Shown here one piece after another: positions 56,286 through 64,000 of a stretch of DNA of 64,000 bases. The notes under the pieces were generated by a model. The model was not told the origin of the DNA, ran no database searches, and was given only the letters and a program-made list of their open reading frames with translations. Each line of letters begins with the position of its first letter. Within the stretch, counting starts at the first letter, position 1. This DNA comes from Sabellastarte sp. h YS-2021 (taxonomy: Eukaryota; Annelida; Polychaeta; Sabellida; Sabellidae): contig OZ024933.1 in the NCBI GenBank assembly GCA_964017235.1, positions 5,459,962 through 5,523,961 on the forward strand, given 5' to 3'. A program made the translations under genes and the position numbers.

Positions 56286-59200
56286 GTAAGGCTGAATGTC
56301 ATTCTTCTATCAACAAAAGTAGTCTTAAGTAGCAGTTCCACTTCCGTGGCTGAACTCCCAACCTGTTCCTGTATGAAGAAAATTTAAGAACTTTTAGCAA
56401 TTGGGGACGTCCGGCAGGCTTACCTAATTTATTTTTAGTTGGGTTTTAACATCGCTTTCAACACCGTATTGGTCATGTCACGACGGACAGTTTAATGGAC
56501 AGAGGAAACCAGAACATATAGTTAGTCAAGGTTCTGTACAGTAAGTTGCCAACCATCAGTAAGCAACTACCAACTTCCCTACATAGGGTCTAGGGTTTGA
56601 ACTGCAGACCTCAGAGGTGGGAGGCGAGTGTGCTACCTAATGATCAGGAGTATACTGAATGAATATTGCTTTTAACCCATCACTCTTCACTCTTGAATAT
56701 TAAGTAGAACACAAAATTTCCAGGAGCAATGCATCATTCATTGGATGGGGCGTAGTGAGTGCTTTATGATAATTTAAGGACTGGGGAGAGTCCTTCAGCA
56801 TCCCACACAAAACAGAGAGGGGGAATGGGGTGGCCTCTGTAAATGATGAGGTACAGGAACAATCCTTGTCCATCAGTGAGTGACTCAGAAGCAACTTTGC
56901 ATGTAATTAGGGCCAACTGTAGGTCATCCAGAGAAAAATCATGGTACATACAGGTCATTTTGCATGGTGTCAGAACTGCCTCCAAGGAAGCCACATTCCT
57001 TCCAAGATTTGGTGTATCATGCATATTACAAATGGTGTAATTCACGCTTACAAGTGTTGGATTTACACACCGCTGTCCTTCAACTATCCGTCCATGGATT
57101 ATATGTTTATAAACTAAAAGTTTAAACATTTTAAAATTGCTGTATGATACACAAGTTTATGGACATTTTCCAACTGTGTCGCAAGGCGCATGCAAACCTT
57201 GGAGAGTAGTTGAAGTTAGGAGGTGTCCCCCAATGCCTATAACCATGGGTTTTACCTCATGTAGTGTAAATGGGGTAATAGCATTACTAGGATGTTTGGG
57301 CGTAGTACTGGTACCAGACCTTGAAGGATTAATAAAAGAAAATTATGTTAATTTAGGGAGGAAAGATCCCAGACCACAAGTTTTGTCCAATATGCAATTC
57401 TGTGGACTGCTCTTGGACCATCCTTGGAGGTGGAACTGCCTTAGTAATGCTTCTGACAGAAGAAGGGGAGTAAGTGCAGGAATGATCTTTAACACAAGAC
57501 AGCTATAAACATAGGCAATACCAGCTGCAATGTGACTTGGGCACGAGCATTTGTGTGATCTGTAATTGAAATACCTAACTAGTTAGAAATTCTAATTAAA
57601 AGTCCAAGTACTAGTTTAAGTGACCCCCTTAGAAAAGACGTGAGAGTTACCAATTACATTCTTATTCTATTATGAATAAAGATAAGTCATACGACAAAAA
57701 GATGGATCTTGCAAGCTACTCTTGACTAAAAGATTTTGCGAGTATAACTTGACAAAAAAGTCATGATTTTTCTTAGAAATAATGGGGTACAGACTGGAAG
57801 AGACATATACAACTTCCGGTGGGACAACACCATGCTGCTCCAGCCTAGACACATTGTGAAAGGACTAGACATGGTAGCTCATGCTATCATAAAAATGCCT
57901 TATATCACTAATCAAATAGCTTCTTAGAGAGTTATGCTTTTATAATTGCAAAAAAGTAATAAGAACAGAAACCGTCACTTCGAAGGCTTTTTAACCATCT
58001 TTGAAAAAATGGTAAAGGTGTCTATGAAAGAGCAGAACTGTGAGTATATTACTAAAGCATTTTAAATACATTTAGTCTTACAACAAAATTTAGCATCCAT
58101 GAAATTACCCTAGCAATCCTAGATGAATCAGAAGAGTTCAGTCTAAAGGCCTGGAGTTATATTAAGGTATAGTCAGGACACAGGTCACGACTTCAAAATC
58201 AGCTAGAGTCAGTGTACAAATTTGCAAAGAAATTTGGAAAAAATTCAAATCCATCAGTCTGGGAATCATAAGATTGTCCCTTGAACCTATTCGGACCATT
58301 CCTTGCAGCCTCCAATACTTTCAATACTGACGTATCAAACTTAAATCCGACTAGACAGATCACAGATATGACATAACGGGCTCATATCCCGCACTATATT
58401 TTATCTTTGGGTAAAAAAATCGCCAAGCTACACAATATTAATACGACTTGCTTAACAACATCAAAACAGTTGTAATGGCAATACGATCTGTCTGGAGTAT
58501 CTCCCAACCTCTGCCATTTGATATAATGGCATCAAGACAGGTCAGGCTGGAAACCTGATCCTGAGGGTCCGGAAGCAAAGTTGCTGATTTGCCCAAAATA
58601 TTAAACCTGTTTAAATCCTTCCCAACCTCCCTGACCTTCCAAATTTGGTTTTTCCAACTTGTAGGAACTTGCAAAAGAGGTTCCCAACTTCAAAAGGATA
58701 AGTACCAAAGTCGGGAATATAGGCCCACTACTTCAGCATCTTTTCAGTTTATGCGATAAGTTTAACACATTACTTTACAATCCTTTGTCTGTAGTAAATA
58801 TCATTTTACATACATTTCAGACTGCCTTACTCTCAGAATTGCAGAGGTCGAGGCCAAACTAGAAATGGTGGACAACAAAGTAGATGCACTCACCCATGGT
58901 ATGTCACTCAATTGTTACAATAACTTGTTTAATGTGAATCTATAACCATTTCATGTTCATTAGGATTGGCCAATCCAGGTCAAATTGATAGATTAGATGC
59001 AAAGGGACGCCATGTTGAAGTAAGAGATTAAGCACTAATACCTGGGTGTCACTTTTCCCATGCAGGGGTCCCAAGCTACAATGTAATGGGCTCATCTACC
59101 ACAATAATGGTTTGGTCTAAAGCCCCAGTCACACTTAAGGCAGTACATCCGATGGTTAGATATTTTACTCGACGGTGGAACTGACTCCCAGGACATCTTA

Positions 59201-62200
59201 TATCTTCCGAGATTTGGTGTATCCATCACACTACAGGCAGTATAATATGTGGTTGTTAGGCATTGAGTGAAACTCCCCTGTCCTTCACCTACTATCTAAA
59301 GTTCATATATGAGGTTGTGACACAGTGGCAAAAATGCAATGCCGTCACCATGTTACACCAAAAGATGACCAGGTAACAAACTTATATACACTGTGGGTCA
59401 CACCTTGAGATACCGTGAAATTCTTCTGTCCATACTCACATTTGTCTGTGCATGCTCATGGTGAGGCGGGAATGATAAACATTTTAAATATTCTGTAGAA
59501 TGTGCAAGGTAATGGACATTTTGCCCTGTGTTACAAGGTTGCAGAGGAACCTCTGACAGTAGCTGAAGGACTGCCACTGTGGCCTAGTGGGTGACACACT
59601 CGTCTAGAAACTCAGAGGATCTGGGTTCAAACCCAGGTACAGGCAGACACATAGTGGCTCGGATGACCACTTAAAATGGCGGTCCTCTGTCATTGGGTCC
59701 TATCCCTAGTGGCTGGCTAAAGAACCTGAAGGACATTGATAAATGCTCATCCTTGAGCCTCTATGTTCCAGTTAGGGGAATGTCAGTTACTTGTGAGTTG
59801 GGGCTGTACTTGTGCAGTCAGATGGGTTAAATAGCGCTTTGAGTCCTGTAGTATATGGAGATATTGTGCTGAGTATAAATAAATACAAATACAATACAAT
59901 AAGAACAAGGATGTTTCACCTAATGCCCATAACCACATGACGTACCGCCTGTAGTGTGATTTGGGTTTAAGAAATTTGGGGTATATATTGGGGTCATATA
60001 TGGTATGATTCGGAGTGATTCGTATCTGGGGTCATATTTAGGACGAGTATCTTGCATATCTTTTTACTTCTTTTTCACTGTAGGTTTCTCATTAAATTAG
60101 GCAATGTGTATCACTTGTATTCATGATTACTACTGCAGATCCTTCACCTATCCTCTTAATGGGGTCATATATGGTATGATTCGGAGTGATTCGTATCTGG
60201 GTAGATCATATGCATGGCCATTTAACACAACTGGGAAAGCAATTTGCCTTTGCTATCACTCTTTCAGAATGTTTGAAATAGCCATTACATCTTGCCACAA
60301 GTAGTACTAAAATATACATGTTGAAGGAATGAAAGGAAGGGTTGGGATAGATATATGGTGTGGACCATTCTTCTTTGCGTACTAAATGTTAAACAGTCCC
60401 TTATGCAAAACTTTCCAACCACAATTCTTGGAAATTCTATTCCCCGAACCTGGTGTTATATTTGACCCTGGAAACACTTTCAATAGTGTTATAACTAAGG
60501 TTGGTTATGCCTGCTACTATCATCTCATGGACATCAGATGCATCTATGAAATTCTTCAGTGTGGAGACTGCAGCCCTGCTGCAACAAAGGGCATTTAATT
60601 CTACAAAGGGCATTTTGAATCTTTTGGAGTTTTGCCCATATTATATTTATTCACATTGTACATTCAAGGCTATTAAGTTCTCCCAACCTACATACTTATC
60701 ATCCTCAATCAAAACCTCTCTTTTTCTTCAACATGTCCTAATCAGGGGCGTCGGAAGCAATTTTTGGTTGGGGGGGGGGCAAAGAACTAGATTGCACCAA
60801 CTCGACACCAACAAATCCCAAGACAGGTCATCCCTCACACCATAGGCATTCACTGGGTATTTTTGTAGCACCCATTTTGTGTGATTCACAATTATTAATT
60901 ATCACAATTAACTAAAGTCATTTGGTAGGATGCTATGTTATGATGTCTAACAATTTTGGTTAATTTCACAGAATGTATTGCATGTAGGTAATATACAAAT
61001 TCAAATGGTCCAATTAAAAATTTTTAAGTTCCTTTACCAAAGGAAATATTTGTGACGACAGTGTGACTGACATCAATCCTAAGTTTCCCAGACCTTGCCC
61101 GGATATAAAAATATATATAGTCACCTCTGCATTTGAAAAGTATTTTTAATATCTGAACTACATGTTTCCAGAACTTGTGACCTTTCCTTCAAGTGCCAAG
61201 CTAATACAAGATCTATTTTTAGCAAGGTTAATCCCCAAATTGAGGGTGATGTATAATCATTGGACTGGCTAGGTCCAATAAACAAGCATTAAAGAAAGAA
61301 TAGTTTTCTAGGAAAAATCTTATCAGCTGACAAATTGCTGTGTTAAACCATTGCTCTTTATGAATTTGAAACTACATGTCAAACTGTCACAGCTGCTTGA
61401 CTGTTGGTAAAATGTGACTACAGTTAATTGAGAATGAATATCTTCCTACTAAGTTTATGGATCAGCCCTGTTCCATTTATAACTTTTACACAAGTAGATG
61501 TATGTGTAAGATAGGCACTGCATAACCGATATTTTTATGAGAGGATGCCTTTGCTTTTTTTGAACTGAACAGGTTCAAATATTAAACTAAAGATATGCAT
61601 ATAAACTTGATATGACACAAGCAATTATTATAACTAATACTGATGTCCCACTTCTCGGACAAAAGTCTAAACTAAAAGAATCAATAAAGCCAAACGGTTA
61701 TTGAGGTGTTGCTGATCATATGTTGTCACTGAAATCCTGTCTAACCTTTCTATTCAGAGCTGATTTGATATGCCATGTGCTTGGTATTTTTTGTGGCACA
61801 CTTTCATGGTAGAACCTTCACTACTTCAGCTATTTTATAATCGTTTTAAAAACTTAAAAACCTAAGTTTCTTGAGTTATTTTATAAACGTTTAATAAATG
61901 TTTTAGCAAAAAAACGTTTGTACAAAGAATATTTAGAAAATATAGTAAATTTTACCCACATTTACTAAATATGGTGCAAAAATGTTTTGTAAATGTTAGA
62001 ACCATTTTTAATGTTTACTGGGTAGTCAGTTAATGTACTTCCTGCAAATGAATCTTTACATATTTTACAGAGAAAGAATTACAAATGGGAGCATCATTCT
62101 CTGCCTATGGAATCCACCCAACTGATATGACCTATGTACGCAAACACCGAAATGACAGGATCATATACTACAACTCAAACTTCAACCCCGGCGGACATTA

Positions 62201-62522
62201 CAGCAACAGAACTGGTGAATACACCTGTCCAGTCACTGGTCAATATTTCTTCACTTTCTCTGTCTACGGTGAAAATATTAAGAATGGCCACACTAATGTA
62301 ATAATCAATGCCAGGCTGGTGAAACAGGGAAGAAACATGGCTGAGATTCTGTTCTTCAACGACAACAGACTGGGGGTGCATTCTACTCAAAGTAATTCCG
62401 CGGTTGTCGATTGCGCAGCCGGAGAGAAGGTTTGGATAGAAAACCCACATGACAACACTCGGCTCTTCAACTGGCCATCTCTGAACATATTCTCTGGTTT
62501 TCTCATCTCAGTGGGAGCATAA
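56132..62522 (+). CDS. Secreted coiled-coil C1q-domain protein, three exons
   Basis: Coding exons 56132-56285, 58821-58898 and 62071-62522 join in phase to 228 codons including the stop (227 residues). Residues 1-~28 form a signal peptide (MNTSNQLMAILTLMLLVG). Residues ~35-90 are heptad-rich (LEKELQAMKTTMKLLN, then LRIAEVEAKLEMVDNKVDAL), a likely trimerising coiled coil in place of collagen. Residues ~95-227 are a complete C1q domain (FSAYG at its start, then NFNPGGHYSNRTGEYTCPV, GQYFFTFSVYG and SGFLISVG at the end). From family knowledge, bivalves have many such soluble proteins, often pattern-recognition lectins or shell and mucus components. The ligand cannot be told from sequence. Junctions: AACG|GTAAGG, ttcag|AC, CATG|GTATGT, tacag|AG. 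Confidence 0.88.
56430..56638 (-). mobile_element. SINE family 1, copy 6 (C1q-gene intron 1)
   Basis: Matches copy 1 from 'ttgggttttaacatcgctttcaacaccg' to 'gtgggaggcgagtgtgctacc'. It lies antisense to the gene. Confidence 0.85.
56764..57500. mobile_element. Inverted-arm dispersed element, diverged copy (C1q-gene intron 1)
   Basis: Contains 'ccttccaagatttggtgtatcatgc' and 'cgctgtccttcaactatccgtccatgg' (compare 59190-59300), then 'tttatggacattttccaactgtgtcgcaag' (compare 52600). Open frames of ~120 codons on both strands here belong to the repeat, not to genes. Confidence 0.55.
57501..58820. other. C1q-gene intron 1, unassigned part
   Basis: No exon other than 58821-58898 and no repeat recognised. 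Confidence 0.4.
58821..58898 (+). CDS. C1q-domain gene exon 2: coiled coil
   Basis: A 78-bp exon too short for ORF searches, between acatttcag and G|GTATGT. It encodes CLTLRIAEVEAKLEMVDNK and completes split codons on both sides (GAC, GAG). Confidence 0.85.
59160..59570. mobile_element. Inverted-arm dispersed element, copy 2 (C1q-gene intron 2)
   Basis: Shares 'gttgtgacacagtggcaaaaatg', 'caccatgttacaccaaaagatga', 'tgtgcatgctcatggtgagg' and 'aatggacattttgccctgtgttac' in the same order as 52226-52720. Confidence 0.6.
59571..59902 (+). mobile_element. SINE family 2, full-length copy (C1q-gene intron 2)
   Basis: The tRNA-like head has box A TGGCCTAGTGGG and box B GGTTCAAACCC (59571-59650). A ~230-bp body follows ('cattgggtcctatccctagt...cgctttgagtcctgtagtat'), ending in an AATACA repeat. 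Partial minus-strand copies lie at 33087-33305 and 37916-38155. Confidence 0.85.
59990..60201. repeat. Exact 41-bp direct repeat with 130-bp spacer
   Basis: 59990-60030 and 60161-60201 are identical ('ggggtcatatatggtatgat' followed by 'tcggagtgattcgtatctggg'). They lie inside C1q-gene intron 2. Confidence 0.85.
60202..61814. other. C1q-gene intron 2, unassigned part
   Basis: No exon seen. At 60744-60780 'caggggcgtcggaagcaattttt' plus a G9 run looks like one end of a GGGGCG-type MITE, without its partner end. Confidence 0.4.
61815..62022. mobile_element. Half copy of the CCCAGTAAAACATT hairpin MITE
   Basis: Ends in 'aatgtttactggg' and carries the same 'ttataaacgtttaataaatgtttta' phrases as 41580-41717. 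Its left half is missing. It lies about 50 bp before the acceptor of exon 3. Confidence 0.65.
62071..62522 (+). CDS. C1q-domain gene exon 3: C1q domain
   Basis: Follows tattttacag. Starts EKELQMGASFSAYG and covers the whole C1q domain to the TAA at 62520-62522. Confidence 0.92.
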
Positions 62523-63130
62523 CAGGAAGTGTATTGATACTGACTGAAACAGGATATAAAATCCTAACTTTGATGATACAAATGTATATTTTAATAGTTT
62601 CATTACCTCCAGTAGGAGGATATGTTTGTGGGTGCATTTGTCTGTTTATCCGTCTGTCTGTCAGCTTGTCTGTGTTCATTAAAAACTCCAAAAGTAATGT
62701 AAGGATCTGTCTGAATTTTGTGTAGGGAGAACCTGTCCAAAGGATGAAATTATTAACAGAAAAAAATCCTTGAATTTCGAAATGGCCCATTCTAAATGTA
62801 TTTTGTCCAAAAGTAATGAGTGAACCTTCATGAATTTTTTATATATGTAGGGCAAGGTTAAAGGAAGAGTAAACTACATTTTGGGGAAGGTCCGGATCTT
62901 ATCCTGCATACAAAAAAATCCCATTTTTTCAGAAGCCCACCTTGGTGAAGGTCTGCACTCCACAAGTGCTTTGTCATTGTCATTACCAAAAAATACACAA
63001 GACAGTATAATAAATTGGTATTAGAAATATAAAGATTGTTACAAGAACGGAAAAGACGGGAGGTTGTCAACTCCCTAAGTCATAATGTCTGTTCACAGTA
63101 ATTAGACCTACATTGGATGCCTAATATCAC
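62523..63130. other. 3' flank of the C1q-domain gene, with a dispersed repeat
   Basis: 62600-62830 ('cctccagtaggaggatatgtttgtgggtg...tgtctgtctgtcag...tgtgtagggag') resembles a common low-copy animal repeat also decayed at 18040-18440. AATAAA at 63009-63014 is a distant possible polyadenylation signal. Confidence 0.4.
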
Positions 63131-63133
63131 AGG

Positions 63134-63210
63134 AAAGGCTCTGTTCAGAGGACTCGAACCTGAAGCTTCTCACATAAAAGCCCACACTCTACCAGATGAG
63201 CTATAAGGGA
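63134..63210 (-). pseudogene. tRNA-Lys(TTT)-like sequence
   Basis: The minus strand reads CCCTTATAGCTCATCTGGTA (box A) ... GGCTTTTATG (TTT anticodon position) ... GGTTCGAGTCC (box B). The acceptor and anticodon stems do not pair well, so it is a tRNA pseudogene or SINE head. Confidence 0.55.
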
Positions 63211-63744
63211 ATTAGTTCCTACTAGCCAAGTCAGTGATAGTGTTTTATCACATATTTTGTTTTATCACACTTGTATTGTGCTTTTTGCAATCTTATTGAT
63301 GAAATCACAAGAATTTACAATTTTTTAAAGAATATTTAATTTGGCTTTATTTTGCTTTTCAAACACATAAGATCCTATAAAATACATATAGTTATGCAAA
63401 TCTCTAGTCAGTAAATTACAGTTCTTTACAGTTTATAAACAAATGACTAGTGAATAAGTAAATATATATCGTGAAAGCAGATAATAAATACTCCAGTCTC
63501 AAAGTTACAATCCAAATACAGTTCTAAAACATGTAAATACTGGAGTTAAGAGAATTCCTGAAGACAAAACTGAAGTCAAATTTAAAAAGGAAAAGTCATG
63601 CTTTCCTTTTTAGGCCTAAAATAAGCAGGTTTTGGCACTTTTGCTGCAAAACAATGAAAAACACTCTTGAAAACTGGACATTTCATGACCAAAAATGTAA
63701 ACATCAGCCAAGAAATTGTCCAAAATAGAAAAACAGCCTTTCTA
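63211..63744. other. No gene seen
   Basis: AT-rich DNA leading into the 47-bp satellite. Confidence 0.4.
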
Positions 63745-64000
63745 GAAAGGATGCGTCCTTTTTACAAAAACTGCAAATCTTCACTTTTGTGAAAAGGACG
63801 CGTCCTTTTCACAGAAAGTGCAAATCTTCACTTTTCTAAAAAGGACGCGTCCTTTTCACAGAAAGTGCAAATCTTCAATTTTCCAAAAAGGACGCGTCCT
63901 TTTCACAGAAAGTGCAAATCTTCACTTTTCTAAAAAGGACACAACCTTTTCACAGAAACTGCAAATCTTCACTTTTGTAAAAAGGACGCATCCTTTTCAC
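63745..64000. repeat. Satellite D: 47-bp unit with an 18-bp palindrome, continues past the window
   Basis: Units start at 63745, 63792, 63839, 63886, 63933 and 63980, exactly 47 bp apart. The core AAAAGGACGCGTCCTTTT is a perfect palindrome in three units and mutated in the other three (for example GGACACAACC). The rest reads 'cacagaaagtgcaaatcttcactttt'. Confidence 0.95.

Noticed and set aside
56764..57508. Frames of 121 and 123 codons in C1q-gene intron 1
   Set aside because: They lie in a dispersed element with relatives at 52.2 and 59.2 kb and the frames are not shared.
63134..63210. Functional tRNA-Lys gene
   Set aside because: Boxes A and B are present but stems do not pair properly; more likely a pseudogene or SINE head.
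63745..64000. Regularly spaced identical repeats resembling a CRISPR array
   Set aside because: The 'spacers' are nearly identical to each other and the genome is eukaryotic; this is a 47-bp tandem satellite.

Overview
This is an AT-rich animal (metazoan) window with spliced genes, tandem satellites and many transposable elements. The gene families suggest a lophotrochozoan, most likely a bivalve or other mollusc. The pointers are a GRL101-like receptor with LDLa, LRR and 7TM parts, a secreted coiled-coil C1q-domain protein, a DIRS-type gag, a Gmr1-like Gypsy element, a Penelope-like element, and tRNA-derived SINEs in several copies. The species cannot be named from the sequence.

Layout. 1-1.6 kb: left-running DIRS-type gag with two in-frame stops. 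1.8-11.3 kb: four satellite families (periods about 147, 155, 150 and 136 bp) broken by a SINE, a 1.07-kb terminal-inverted-repeat (TIR) element and a LINE 3' end. 11.9-13.3 kb: (AT)39 next to a fold-back element made of arrays of small palindromes. 13.3-20 kb: SINEs, a small MITE and otherwise unassigned DNA. 20-31 kb: a decayed tyrosine-recombinase (YR, DIRS-like) retroelement whose RT is split by a young left-running Ty3/Gypsy element (23275-28982, 5-bp target duplication GGCTT). The Gypsy element keeps an open Gag-protease-integrase frame but has no RT/RNase H. 34.2-46.6 kb: a five-exon gene on the minus strand for a receptor of about 1780 residues, with small inverted-repeat elements in its introns. 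47.3-49.4 kb: a damaged Penelope-like element, followed by an intact 348-codon two-zinc-finger frame with its own promoter-like block. 53.8 kb: a 5S-rRNA-derived sequence. 56.1-62.5 kb: a three-exon gene on the plus strand for a 227-residue C1q-domain protein. 63.7-64 kb: start of a 47-bp satellite carrying an 18-bp palindrome.

The two spliced genes both encode extracellular recognition-type proteins: a modular receptor and a soluble C1q-domain protein. Nothing in the sequence links them functionally, and they face each other on opposite strands with the Penelope/zinc-finger segment between. Splice sites were read by eye. In both genes the chosen junctions keep one open frame, which supports them, but transcript data were not available.
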